From positions 1-64,000 of the forward strand of contig NZ_QJKM01000009.1 of assembly GCF_003425685.1 (NCBI RefSeq): 64,000 bases of DNA, written 5' to 3'. The notes below the pieces were generated by a model. The model had not been told where the DNA came from, did not search any database, and saw only the letters and a list, made by a program, of their open reading frames with translations. Shown in pieces: positions 49,993 to 59,166 of the stretch. Positions within the stretch are counted from its first letter, which is position 1. Every line of letters begins with the position of its first letter. Position numbers and translations under genes: made by a program. The stretch is from Rhizobium terrae. Its GTDB lineage: Bacteria; Pseudomonadota; Alphaproteobacteria; Rhizobiales; Rhizobiaceae.

Positions 49993-50972
49993 AATGCAAC
50001 CTCCCGCCGCTCTTCGGCCGATTGCCGCGCGGCCAGCGCGATCTTCAGCGATGCTGCCCCGTCGGCAAGGGGAACAAGCGGTGCGCGGCGTTCGTAAACA
50101 GCCTCCGCCAGATCAGCGAGTTGTGCCACGAAGACGTCGCGCTCATCGCGAATGTTGATCTGGGCGGGCGGCCTGTCCGTGACGAAAAACTCGGCATTGT
50201 TCCAGTCGGTGAATTGAGCGGTCATGCGCCCGGCGACTATCTGCCATTGCTTCGCCCACTTGCCCGGAACGGCGGCATTGCTGGCGTGCAGCACTCCGAT
50301 GCGGCCATCCTCATATCCAAGGATGATGGCGCTGACATCCTCCGTGTCGTAACGCTCGACGTCGCGGTGATAGAGGTTGGCTGCGCGCGCATAGACCGTC
50401 TGCGGCATGCCGAGCGTGTGGCGGGCGAGGTCGATCAGATGAATGAGCTGTTCGACCATCTGTCCGCCCGCCTTGCCGCGCTCGCGCCACCATGGCGCAT
50501 GCAGGGCATTGCAATGGAATTGTGCCGCGAAATGGCCGGGCAGTCCGCTGTCGCCACGTGCGGTTGCCGCATCCCAGGCCCGGGTGGCCGCGCCATGGCG
50601 ATACATGAACCCACAGGCGGCGACCACACCGCGGGCTGCGGTGACCTGCGCCTCGGCTCGTTCCATCGTCAGCGCGATCGGCTTTTCGACCAGCAGATTG
50701 ATGCCGGCGCGAGCGGCCTCTTCCACCTGTCCCTGATGGGCAAAGGGCGGCAGGGCGACGATCAACAGGTCCGGTTGAGCTGCATCGAGCATGCGGTGGA
50801 AATCTGTGAAGGCCTGCGTACCATAGCGAGCCGAAAAGGCAGCCGTCCTATCGACATCGCGCCCGCAGCAGGCGACAAGATGCATCTTCTCCGGCAGCCT
50901 GGTTACCGCATCCGCGTGTCGCGCGCCTATGCCGCCGCAGCCGAGCAGAGCAACCTTCAATGGCGCAGTCAT
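49989..50972 (-). CDS. Gfo/Idh/MocA-family oxidoreductase
   Basis: A 327-residue NAD(P)-dependent dehydrogenase. The Rossmann motif is KVALLGCGGIGARHADAVTR. The family lysine is in INLLVEKPIALTMERAE. The second domain has HLIDLARHTLGMPQTVYA with the catalytic histidine pattern. These enzymes oxidise or reduce a ring hydroxyl of sugars, inositols or sugar acids. It sits between the MDR and GH36 genes with four-base overlaps on both sides, so it is surely co-translated with them. Confidence 0.92.
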   Translation of the reverse strand: MTAPLKVALLGCGGIGARHADAVTRLPEKMHLVACCGRDVDRTAAFSARYGTQAFTDFHRMLDAAQPDLLIVALPPFAHQGQVEEAARAGINLLVEKPIALTMERAEAQVTAARGVVAACGFMYRHGAATRAWDAATARGDSGLPGHFAAQFHCNALHAPWWRERGKAGGQMVEQLIHLIDLARHTLGMPQTVYARAANLYHRDVERYDTEDVSAIILGYEDGRIGVLHASNAAVPGKWAKQWQIVAGRMTAQFTDWNNAEFFVTDRPPAQINIRDERDVFVAQLADLAEAVYERRAPLVPLADGAASLKIALAARQSAEERREVAL

Positions 50973-52018
50973 TGGCCGGACCCAAATGTGAGAACCGATT
51001 GCAGGATGTGGGGGTCACCTTTGTCGAGCCGATCAAACAGCGCCGGTACCTCGGCGAAAGGCGTCTGGTCGGTGATCAGCGGGATCAGGTCCAGCACGCC
51101 CTCGTGCTGCAGCCGGACGGCCGTTTGCCATAGCCGCAACTTCGACCATCGGTGGCTGGCCTCGGGCGCGACGCCGGAGATCTGGCTGCTGATGAGCTCG
51201 ATGCGATTGTGATGAAACTCGTCGCCCAGATGCAGCCCACGCGCTTCTCCCTGGAAGAACCCCATTGCCACGACCCGGCTCGAATAGGCGACCGTTCGCA
51301 TCGCTTCCGCCAAGGCGAGGGTCGCTCCTGAGACTTCAATGCAAATGTCCGCGCCGCGCCCGGCGGTCTCGGTCTTGACGATCTCGGCAATCGAACCATC
51401 ATTCGGATCGAGCACCCGATGCGCGCCGAGCTTGGCCGCCAATGCGCGTCGGCTTTCCACGGGATCGACGCCGATGACGGTTGCGCCTGAGGCGCGCGCA
51501 GCCTGGGCTACGATCTGCCCCGGCACGCCAAGGCCAAACACGACGACCAGATCGCCGAGACGAATGCGAGCGTCGTGGACGCCGTTCAACGCCACCGCAC
51601 CGATATGCGAGAACAGACCGATGCGGGGATCGGCTCCGGCGGGTATCAGTCGCATCGCTGCGTCCGTCTCGCTCATCACGTGAGCGGTGCAATGGTTCCA
51701 GGTACCAAAGATATGGTCGCCAGGCTTGACGCGTGTCACCGAGTCCCCGACCAGTTCCACCACGCCGACTTCCTCATATCCAAGATTTCGGACGGGATAA
51801 GTCCAGCTGGGCGTGCCGTCCCGAAATATGCGGTTCTCGACGTCCCATTGGCGCTTCATGAAAGGGCTGGTGCCGCGATATTGCGACAACTCGGTTCCGG
51901 CGCTCACTCCGGAATACAGCGTGCGGATCAGTACATCTCCGGCCTCCAAGGCCGGAAGGGAAAATGGCTCGAACGCCAGCCGGCGCTCCGTCGCTAGTAC
52001 AAGACGGCATTCCTCCAC
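50969..52018 (-). CDS. Medium-chain (MDR) dehydrogenase, zinc-ADH superfamily
   Basis: A 349-residue MDR protein. The N-terminal catalytic part has YSGVSAGTELSQYRG in place of the usual GICGSD zinc-cysteine motif, so it may lack catalytic zinc or bind it differently, as in BchC-like enzymes. The NAD domain is DLVVVFGLGVPGQIVAQAAR. It is the first gene of the minus-strand operon, preceded by GGAGGAGAAA and by the LacI-type operator at 52063-52072. With the MocA-type enzyme it probably acts on the released sugar or aglycone. Confidence 0.9.
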   Translation of the reverse strand: MEECRLVLATERRLAFEPFSLPALEAGDVLIRTLYSGVSAGTELSQYRGTSPFMKRQWDVENRIFRDGTPSWTYPVRNLGYEEVGVVELVGDSVTRVKPGDHIFGTWNHCTAHVMSETDAAMRLIPAGADPRIGLFSHIGAVALNGVHDARIRLGDLVVVFGLGVPGQIVAQAARASGATVIGVDPVESRRALAAKLGAHRVLDPNDGSIAEIVKTETAGRGADICIEVSGATLALAEAMRTVAYSSRVVAMGFFQGEARGLHLGDEFHHNRIELISSQISGVAPEASHRWSKLRLWQTAVRLQHEGVLDLIPLITDQTPFAEVPALFDRLDKGDPHILQSVLTFGSGQ

Positions 52019-52059
52019 GATTTCTCCTCCAAATCGCTCGTCAGACTAGTTAACCGGCA

Positions 52060-52075
52060 TTTCAAACGTTTGCAA
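52060..52075. promoter_or_regulatory. LacI-type operator upstream of the MDR-MocA-GH36 operon
   Basis: TTTCAAACGTTTGCAA contains the perfect palindrome CAAACGTTTG (52063-52072). It starts 42 bases upstream of the MDR start. The same core occurs before the LacI-type gene and before the sugar-binding-protein gene, about 11 to 12 kb away, which links the two arms of the module into one regulon. Confidence 0.75.
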
Positions 52076-52380
52076 TTGTAACTTTTGAGTCAATATACAA
52101 GGGCGCGTCAGCATCCGTAGCACTGAACCTCCAGCCTCCCAGCAGCACCTGACCAGGATTTTCTCGACACAGTCGGTGGTGACCCGCGAGATGAGCATCT
52201 TCTTCTTGCGGTTTTGGGCGAGGGTCCTGATCTGAGCGTGGCCCATGCCGGGTTTGTGGCTTCGAAGCCGGTCGAAGCTCAAGCTCACGATCGAGCGCGC
52301 GGCGGGTCAGGCGAGCCGCTATCGGTCCAGATGTCGATGGAATCAAGCCCCGTACTGTCCGGTGCCTTTGCGACATAGAG
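52076..52380. other. Unassigned stretch between the glycoside module and the ALDH region
   Basis: Short minus-strand frames (for example one with HAQIRTLAQNRKKKMLI) have no recognised product. The stretch probably contains a module boundary. Nothing firm can be assigned. Confidence 0.4.
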
Positions 52381-52506
52381 ATCATCCACGAGATGGCGTC
52401 TAGGCAGAACCTTGGCGGGATCAATGCAGCCAACCTCCAGAAGACTCACGAGCAACTCGAAAGCAGTTCGACCATCGGTAAGGTCGTGCTCGAAGGGTTT
52501 GTCTGA
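52381..52506 (+). pseudogene. Possible C-terminal scrap of an MDR/quinone-oxidoreductase gene
   Basis: The frame ending at the TGA at 52504-52506 reads ...INAANLQKTHEQLESSSTIG then KVVLEGFV. This resembles the C-terminal tail of NADP-dependent MDR oxidoreductases (A-H-x-x-L-E-S-x-x-x-x-G-K-x-V-L). No more of such a gene is found upstream. It ends six bases before the first open codon of the truncated aldehyde dehydrogenase. Confidence 0.35.
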
Positions 52507-52512
52507 TCGGAA

Positions 52513-53906
52513 GTGGGCGGCGCGCCGCTCGCGTCGCCAGCCGCGGCGACTCCCGTGGATGTAGAGGAAGCCGTAGAGGCGGCACAGAACGCCTATCCGG
52601 CCTGGGCGTCGCTGCCGCCGAGCAGACGTCGTCAGTACATGCTGGCAGCAGCCGACGCAGTCGAAGCGCGGGCTCCCGAGATCGTCGAAGCCATCACGTC
52701 GGAGATGGGAGGACCGCCCGCGTGGGGGCGATACAACGTCAAGATCCTCGTGGAAAAGCTGCAATTCGCCGCAGACTGCAGCTATCAAGGCCTCACCGGA
52801 GAAGTCATCCCGTCCGAGAATCCCTCCCGCACGATGATAGCGGTCCGCAAGCCGGCCGGCGTGGTGGTCAGCATTGTCCCATGGAACGCGCCGGCGCTGC
52901 TCGTCGGCGCCTCTGTGTCTGCCGCGCTTGTTCTCGGCAACACGGTCGTCATCAAGGCATCCGAGCAGACGCCTCGCACCCACGGCCTGGTGGCGGCGTG
53001 TTTCGTCGACGCGGGCCTGCCCGCAGGCGTGGTCAATCTGGTCACGAACGCCCCCGAGAACGCCGCCGGCCTCGTCGAGGCTCTGATCGCCCACCCCAGC
53101 GTGCGCCGCGTCCACTTTACCGGATCGACGCGCATCGGCCGCATCTCGCGGAGAAGGCGGGCACCTACCTCAAGCGGACCGTGCTCGAACTGGGCGGCAA
53201 GGCCCCGTGCATCGTGCTGGCCGACGCCGATCTCGATCGTGCGGTCAGCGCTGCGGCCTTCGGATCCTTCGCGAACTCCAGGCAAGGCTGCCTCTCGACC
53301 GAACGCATCATCGTCGACAAGTCCATCGCCGACGAATTCTGCCGACGGCTCGCGGCCGTTGCTCATACAGTCGTCTGCGGAGATCCGCGCGACAGCGAGA
53401 CGGTTTTGGGTCCCCTGATCAACCGATCGGCAGTCCGGCGGCTGGCGGAGCTGGTCGATGACGCGGTGGCTTCCGGTGCCCAACTGCTTGCCGGGGGATC
53501 GGCCGTAGGCAACTGCTTCGCTCCCACGGTCCTGAAGGGCGTTACTCCTACCATGCGTCTATATCGGGAAGAATCGTTCGGACCCGTGGCATCCGTCGTC
53601 ATCGTCGATGGTGTCGAGGAAGCGATCCAGACGGCCAACGACAACGACTATGGCCTCTCTCCCGCAATCTTCAGCCGTGACGTGACGCTGGCCCTCGATC
53701 TGGCGAAGCGGCTCGACGCCGGAATGTCCCACATCAACGGCGCGACCCTCGACGACGAGGCGCAGATACCGTTCGGCGGTACGAAGGATAGCGGCTACGG
53801 CCGGTCAGGCGGTGCGGCCGGACTCGAGGAATTTACCGAGCTTCAATGGATCACTATCGAGGGTCCGCAGGCGCCGCTTTATCCGATATGCGAACAGCAG
53901 CTTTGA
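52513..53906 (+). pseudogene. Frameshifted, N-terminally short vanillin/salicylaldehyde-type aldehyde dehydrogenase
   Basis: The first frame (52513 to about 53147) gives an ALDH with ADAVEARAPEIVEAITSEMG, VVSIVPWNAPALLVGASVSA and RRVHFTGSTRIGRI. The second frame continues with EKAGTYLKRTVLELGGKAPC (catalytic Glu), ADLDRAVSAAAFGSFANSRQ and FGGTKDSGYGRSGGAAGLEE to 53906. One base is missing near 53147. The usual cysteine motif GQxC appears as SRQGCLSTE, so the nucleophile is present. About 35 N-terminal residues are lacking: a TGA lies at 52504. The family oxidises aromatic aldehydes. Confidence 0.85.
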
Positions 53907-54144
53907 CTCGTAACCTCCCAGACGCGGAGGAATAGCGCTCCGTCTCACATCGCGTCGCATGTCGCTCAAGCGCTTGTGAGATTCACTGACGTCCCGTCGG
54001 ACGCCTTAGAACCTGCCTTGCGGCAGAACTCCGACAGGGGCTGCGTTCCTGCCGAACGGCAGCCGTTCGCGCCTGAAGCAGCAGGGCGACCCAGGCCTCG
54101 AGGTAGATCGCCTTTCTGGGCGGCCTCATGCGGGTTTCTCGTAG

Positions 54145-55044
54145 CTACGCGTCGGCCGTTTCGCGCACGTAGGCCCCCGGCGGCATTCCGAAGTGGCGGC
54201 TGAACGCGACACTGAAGGCGCTCGTCGATCCGTACCCGACACGCTGCGCTATCTCCGTCGTCGCGACGTCCTTGCGGAGCAGCTCCTTCGCGATCGCCAT
54301 CCGCCAGCCTGTGGCATACTCCATAGGCGCAACGCCGACCTCTCTGCGGAAGCGATCGAAGAAGGTCGAGCGCGACATGGCGGCGTCCTTCGCCAACGTC
54401 TCCACGGTGACGACCCGACCGGGATCCTCATGGATCCGGCGCAGCGTTGGTGCGAGCTGCGGATCGGCCATGCCGCGCAGAAGACCTGGAGACGCGACGG
54501 CGCCGCCGCTGGATCGCAAAGCCTCGATCAGAAGAAGCTCCAGCAGATGGCGAAGCACCATCTCCCGCGCGGTCCTGTCGGCCCTCGTCTCGTCGTTGAT
54601 CATACGGACGAGCAGCGCGAGCCGCTCCTCTCCGCGGACATGGATGACCTCCGGCAGCAGCGTGACAAGAAGTTCCCTCTGGTCCGAATTGAACGAACAG
54701 TGCCCAACGATGGCCCTGATCGAGACAGGAGTGTCGGGATCGCCCAGCCGGAAGACGCCGGGGCTCGTCTCTAGCCGCTGTGCAAGGGTTTCGCGGGGCG
54801 GCGGTTCCAGGCTGCTCATCGTGAACGAGAAGGCTTCCGGAACCAGGACGAAGTCACCCGCGGTCAACTCCAACGGGTCGCGACCGGCGATAGTCAGCAG
54901 GCAGTCGCCTTCCACCACGGCGCAATAGAACGGGCTCCCGAGATCCGTTCGCTCTACAAGCCACTGCCCGCCACCGGTCACCACTTTGGAAACGGACGGC
55001 GTCGGCTTCAGCAGAGCGGCGACTTCGGCGACTGGATCGGTCAT
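54145..55044 (-). CDS. AraC-family regulator with cupin domain
   Basis: A 299-residue regulator. The N-terminal cupin (FYCAVVEGDCLLTIAGRDPL, LTAGDFVLVPEAFSF) precedes a C-terminal AraC helix-turn-helix pair (TVETLAKDAAMSRSTFFDRF and TTEIAQRVGYGSTSAFSVAF). AGGAG lies upstream of ATG 55044; the longer frame reads into the divergent SDR and was rejected. It is 96 bases from that SDR gene, a typical regulator/target pair, parallel to the AraC/SDR pair at 37.8-39.5 kb. Confidence 0.92.
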   Translation of the reverse strand: MTDPVAEVAALLKPTPSVSKVVTGGGQWLVERTDLGSPFYCAVVEGDCLLTIAGRDPLELTAGDFVLVPEAFSFTMSSLEPPPRETLAQRLETSPGVFRLGDPDTPVSIRAIVGHCSFNSDQRELLVTLLPEVIHVRGEERLALLVRMINDETRADRTAREMVLRHLLELLLIEALRSSGGAVASPGLLRGMADPQLAPTLRRIHEDPGRVVTVETLAKDAAMSRSTFFDRFRREVGVAPMEYATGWRMAIAKELLRKDVATTEIAQRVGYGSTSAFSVAFSRHFGMPPGAYVRETADA

Positions 55045-55140
55045 GGTTCGGACTCCTGCTAAAGAACGGCGGACATTTGAAGGTAGCAAGTCCGACGCAT
55101 TGAGTCCATCTTTGACAGGCTTCAACCAGGAGACAAGCAC

Positions 55141-55894
55141 TTGCCAAAGATCCTTATCACCGGCTGCTCTTCCGGCTTCGGCCTCGCTATCGCGCAAACG
55201 TTCCTTGCGAAGGGCTGGGAGGTCGTCGCGACCATGGGGACACCCCGACACGATCTGCTGCCTGCCCACGACAAGCTTCAAGTCCTGGCGCTGGACGTGA
55301 CGGACGCGCGAAGCATCGCGGAGGCCGTCGAGGCTGCGGGTCCGATCGACGCCCTCGTCAACAACGCGGGCGTCGGAATGCTGAACGTGCTCGAAGGCGC
55401 CGAGATCGACAAGGTGCGCGAGCTGTTCGAGACGAACGTCTTCGGCGCGATCGACGAAGGCGGTTCTTCCGCAGATGCGGCTCCGGGCCTCGGGCGTCAT
55501 CGTCAACGTCAGCTCGATCGTCACCATCAAGCCGCTGCCGGCCCTGTCCGTCTACAGCGCCAGCAAGGCCGCGCTCAACGCTTTCACCGAGAGCCTTGCG
55601 CTGGAGGCGGCACTGTTCGGCGTGCGCGCGCGGCTGGTGCTGCCGGGTTCGGCTCCGACGACAGGATTCGGGAAGAATGCGGTCGCCCGGATGGGGATGA
55701 ACATCCCCGAGCCATATGGCCCGTTCGTTCACGACTACCTGAACACGCTGCGCTCCGGAACGGAGTTCACGACGCCGGAAGACGTGGCCGAAGCCGTGTG
55801 GCGCGCCGTGACGGAGCCGGACGCGCCGATGAAGATACCCGCCGGCGCGGACGCCCGGACGTGGTTCCGCGAGGCTGATCTTCCTGCCGAATAA
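55141..55894 (+). pseudogene. Frameshifted short-chain dehydrogenase
   Basis: The N-terminal frame starts at TTG 55141 (GGAG eight bases upstream) with KILITGCSSGFGLAIAQTFL and LVNNAGVGMLNVLEGAEI. Near 55455 the frame shifts. The other frame carries ASGVIVNVSSIVTIKPLP, SVYSASKAALNAFTESLA (catalytic Tyr and Lys) and the C-terminus to 55894. A short deletion would explain it, since the expected GAI-x-x-TKAVLPQMR is compressed to GAI-TKAVLPQMR. Joined, the product is about 250 residues. It may be a true mutation or an assembly error. Confidence 0.85.
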
Positions 55895-55930
55895 CCAGCT
55901 CCTTCAACCAGTTTTTCAAGGATTCAAGCA

Positions 55931-56878
55931 TTGAACCGTCTGATCGATCTCGCACCTCACATACCTACGCCTGACTCCACTCTAACCCTTGCGTACACGC
56001 CGATCCGGCTGCCCATGGAGGGCCGGCAGCCGCTCGAACTGCGGCTCACCGCGCCTGCGAGCGGCGGCGCCCTTCCGATCGTGCTGCTGTCCCACGGCTA
56101 TGGTCCCTCAAACTACATCCCGTCGAAGGACGGATACGCGCCTCTGGCCCAGTTCTGGGCCGAACGTGGCTTCGCCGTCATCCAGCCGACGCACGCAAGC
56201 TCGCGGGTCGGGGGACTGCCGAGGGATGCACCGGGAGCGCCGTTCTTCTGGCGTGAGCGCGTGCAGGAGCTGAAGGCGATCCTCAACCAGCTCCCGGAGG
56301 TGGAACGTCAGGCGCCTGCCGTGTCCGGACGGCTCGACCATTCTCGGGTGGCAGCGGCAGGGCATTCCTTCGGCGGCCATACCGTCGGACTTCTGCTGGG
56401 CGCACAGTTGGAAGGCGAGGACTTTTCCGACGACCGCATCTCGTCGGGCATCCTGCTCGCGGCGCCGGGGCGTGGAGGGAAGGACATGACCGAGGAGAGC
56501 GCCGCTCGGTTTCCGTTCTTCGACGTCGACTTTGCGAAGATCTCCAAGCCAGTCCTGGTCGTCTGCGGAGATGCGGACGATCCGCATTTTACGACCCGTG
56601 GGCCGGAATGGCATGCCGATCCCTTTCACGACGCGCGGGGCCGGGACGACGCGCTCCTGATGTTGCATGGCGTCGGACATGGACTGGGAGGCATCGCCGG
56701 GCTCGACGCCAAGGAAACCGAGATCGAGGCGACCGACGTGCTGGAAGCGACGAAGCGCATGACGCTGGCCTGGCTTCGGACGGAGCTTGCAGTGGACCCC
56801 GACGCGTGGACCATGGCCTGCACCGGACTTGCCGGTCGAGCATCGGAACTGGGGCATGTGGTCGTTCGACGAAACTGA
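55931..56878 (+). CDS. Alpha/beta hydrolase (dienelactone hydrolase/PAF-acetylhydrolase-like)
   Basis: A 315-residue hydrolase without a signal peptide. The oxyanion region is LPIVLLSHGYGPSNYIPS, the nucleophile serine is in RVAAAGHSFGGHTVGLLLGA, the acid is in VLVVCGDADDPHFTT and the histidine is in LMLHGVGHGLGG. The start is TTG 55931 with AAGGA upstream. It lies 36 bases after the frameshifted SDR and is probably co-transcribed with it. The substrate is unknown; ester or lactone hydrolysis is likely. Confidence 0.85.
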   Translation: MNRLIDLAPHIPTPDSTLTLAYTPIRLPMEGRQPLELRLTAPASGGALPIVLLSHGYGPSNYIPSKDGYAPLAQFWAERGFAVIQPTHASSRVGGLPRDAPGAPFFWRERVQELKAILNQLPEVERQAPAVSGRLDHSRVAAAGHSFGGHTVGLLLGAQLEGEDFSDDRISSGILLAAPGRGGKDMTEESAARFPFFDVDFAKISKPVLVVCGDADDPHFTTRGPEWHADPFHDARGRDDALLMLHGVGHGLGGIAGLDAKETEIEATDVLEATKRMTLAWLRTELAVDPDAWTMACTGLAGRASELGHVVVRRN

Positions 56879-56931
56879 CGCGCAAGCCCGCTGGACCAGC
56901 GGGCTTGTCGTGCGATGAGACGACCGCAGCC

Positions 56932-57597
56932 TTACCAGGTGATCAGCGGTGACTTGCGCAGCCACTCGTCCGATCCGACCTGATCCAGAAGGAAGCGGGC
57001 GACATCCTGCCGGGAAATGCTTCCGCCACGGAAGCCGCTCAGGTCGATCAGGGCGCGGACCGTGTCGCGGGGGGCCTTGTTGGTGTGGACGGAGGGCCGG
57101 ACGATTGTCCAGTCCAGCCCGCTCTCCCGAATGATGCCTTCCTGACGGTTCTTGTCGGCATAGACCTTGCTGAGAAGAAGCGGGAAGATCAGCTTGTCGA
57201 AGACGAGGCCGCCATGTCCCCGGCTGTCGCCGGCCCCTATCCCGGTGACGGCGACGAGGCGCGACACCTGCTCCGCCTTCATCGTATCGACAAGGGCTTT
57301 CGTTGCGCTCGAAAGAAGCGTCACTTCCTTGAACGGGCTGGCGGGCGTTCCGAGCGCGCTGATGACGGCGTCGCGGCCTTCGATAGCCCGGCCGAGGGCC
57401 TTCTCGTCCCGGACGTCGCCAACGACCAGCTTGACGCCCTTGAGGTCGGCGGCCTTTTCCGGTGCACGCACGAGCGCGGTGACGTCGTAGCCGCGGCTCA
57501 AGGCCTGGGTGACGATATGACGTCCGGTCGGGCCGGTGGCTCCAAGGACGGTGATCTTCGGTGTGTCGTCTGATCGGGTGGTAGCAGAGGTAGTCAA
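56932..57597 (-). CDS. NAD(P)-binding atypical SDR (NmrA-like)
   Basis: A 221-residue protein with an N-terminal TGxxGxxG motif (KITVLGATGPTGRHIVTQAL) and no classical YxxxK catalytic set in the usual place; a DWTIVRPSVH segment is typical of atypical SDRs. It begins the minus-strand run that continues towards the hydrolase. It may act as a reductase or redox sensor. Convergent with the 55931 hydrolase. Confidence 0.88.
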   Translation of the reverse strand: MTTSATTRSDDTPKITVLGATGPTGRHIVTQALSRGYDVTALVRAPEKAADLKGVKLVVGDVRDEKALGRAIEGRDAVISALGTPASPFKEVTLLSSATKALVDTMKAEQVSRLVAVTGIGAGDSRGHGGLVFDKLIFPLLLSKVYADKNRQEGIIRESGLDWTIVRPSVHTNKAPRDTVRALIDLSGFRGGSISRQDVARFLLDQVGSDEWLRKSPLITW

Positions 57598-57666
57598 GAC
57601 GGTTCTCCTAACGGGCAGGGCGCCTGTTTCAGGCCGCCCCGCTGGTGTAGTTGATTGTGGCGGTGA

Positions 57667-58140
57667 TCAGAGCTGACCCTCCGCGACGAGCTCGCGGGTC
57701 CGCTTCAAGGTCGACAGTAGGGCGGACTTGTAGCCCCTGTCGCTGTCGAACTGGGTCTGCTCCGCCTGCTCTTCGGGTCCGTTCGGCTCCTTGCCGCGCA
57801 GACCGAGGTAGCAGTAGAACCGAAGCTGCAGCTCGCCCGCCTCGTCCTCGAACAGCTCGTTGACGATGGCGCCCTCGCGCGGGCCGGTGGCCTGGAAGAA
57901 AGTGACTTTCTGTCCCGGCTCCAGCGTGATGATCTCGCGAAGCTCGGAGCCGGCGATGGTGGCTTCGCGCACGAAGTGGGTGGTGCTTTCCTCCACGACG
58001 TCGCAGCGGGTGCAGAGGCCGGGCGGCAGAAATAGACGCGCGTCGCGGGCTTTCAGTTCGAGGCCCTTCCACGCCTGTTCGCGGGTCAGCCTGGCTTCGC
58101 CTTCTGGGTTTACTGGAACGGTTGCGGTCGAATAGATCAT
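57667..58140 (-). CDS. DUF1857 / AtaL-like SRPBCC protein
   Basis: A 157-residue protein with the DUF1857 pattern: LTREQAWKGLELKARDARLF near the N-terminus and GQKVTFFQATGPREGAIVNE in the middle. The fold is a START/SRPBCC-like pocket for hydrophobic ligands; some members are annotated as polyketide-cyclase-like. The function is unknown. It lies 69 bases upstream of the 57597 gene on the same strand and 55 bases downstream of the 58196 gene. Confidence 0.87.
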   Translation of the reverse strand: MIYSTATVPVNPEGEARLTREQAWKGLELKARDARLFLPPGLCTRCDVVEESTTHFVREATIAGSELREIITLEPGQKVTFFQATGPREGAIVNELFEDEAGELQLRFYCYLGLRGKEPNGPEEQAEQTQFDSDRGYKSALLSTLKRTRELVAEGQL

Positions 58141-58195
58141 GACGATGGTCCTTGTGGTGGATGTCCGGTTGCTGGTGGTGGTGAAGGTTGCCGCC

Positions 58196-59062
58196 TCAAG
58201 CCGAGGCGGCTTCCGCGGCGAAGTCGCGGTAGGAGCGGAGCGGGCGGCCGAGCAGCGTCGTCAGGCGCTCGACGTCGCCGCCTTCCGGCAGCATGCCGTC
58301 GGTAAGGAAGCGCTCGCCCATCAAGCGCATGTCGAAGGCCATCCAGGGCGGCATGAACTGCTTGAGGTTCTGCTCGAAGGCTTCCGTGTCGCCGCCGGCA
58401 TAGCTGATCTGGCGGCCGAGGACGTCCGACCAGATGTCGGCGATGTCCACGCCCGTGAGCGTTTTGGGGCCAACCAGATTGATGCGGTCGAGCGGCAGCG
58501 GCTGCGCGGCCTGTTCGCGACGCAGCAGCTCCAGAGCGGCAATTTCGGCAATGTCGCGCACGTCGATCATCGCCAGGCCCTTGTCGCCTACCGGCATCGG
58601 GTAGACGCCGTAGCCGGTGATCGCGTCCCTGATCATCAGATCGTTTTGAATGAAGTAGGCGGGACGGAGGATCGTCGCATTGATCCCCATCTGTTCGATC
58701 ATCCGCTCGACGCCAAACTTGCCCGCGAAGTGCGGAACGTTGACATAGACGTCAGGATGAATGACCGAGAGGTAGACGATGCGCTCGATGCCGGCCGACC
58801 GCGCGACATTGAGTGCGATCAGGGCCTGCGTGAATTCGTCGGGTACCACGGCGTTCAGCAGGAACAGCGTCGAGACGCCGGACATGGCGGCACGTAGGGA
58901 GTCGACGTCGAGGAAGTCGCCCTTGGCGACTTCGACGCCGGCGGGGAAGCTAGCCTTCGAGGGATCGCGGACGAGGGCGCGAACGTCGGCGCCGCGGCTG
59001 ACGAGATGGTGGACGACCTGGCTGCCGATATTGCCGGTGGCGCCGGTTACGAGAATGGTCAT
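58196..59062 (-). CDS. NmrA-like NAD(P)-binding protein
   Basis: A 288-residue atypical SDR. The Rossmann motif is MTILVTGATGNIGSQVVHHL. LRPAYFIQNDL and DVRDIAEIAALELL are characteristic of the NmrA/TMR family of quinone or azo reductases. The ATG at 59062 has GGAG eight bases upstream; longer starts were rejected. It is divergent from the LysR gene at 59167, which is its probable regulator. Confidence 0.9.
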   Translation of the reverse strand: MTILVTGATGNIGSQVVHHLVSRGADVRALVRDPSKASFPAGVEVAKGDFLDVDSLRAAMSGVSTLFLLNAVVPDEFTQALIALNVARSAGIERIVYLSVIHPDVYVNVPHFAGKFGVERMIEQMGINATILRPAYFIQNDLMIRDAITGYGVYPMPVGDKGLAMIDVRDIAEIAALELLRREQAAQPLPLDRINLVGPKTLTGVDIADIWSDVLGRQISYAGGDTEAFEQNLKQFMPPWMAFDMRLMGERFLTDGMLPEGGDVERLTTLLGRPLRSYRDFAAEAASA

Positions 59063-59166
59063 TGGAGTATCTCCGGGTTTGTGTTCTTGACGACCCGAAT
59101 ATGACTGGTTCATCTTCAGCCCAATAGATCATCAAAATGGACGCGCCGTCTCGCAGGTGAAACAGT

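Noticed and set aside
52285-53115. Minus-strand open frame of 276 codons over the ALDH start
   Set aside because: The plus strand carries recognisable ALDH sequence over most of this range; the minus product is His/Asp/Arg-rich and unrecognised.
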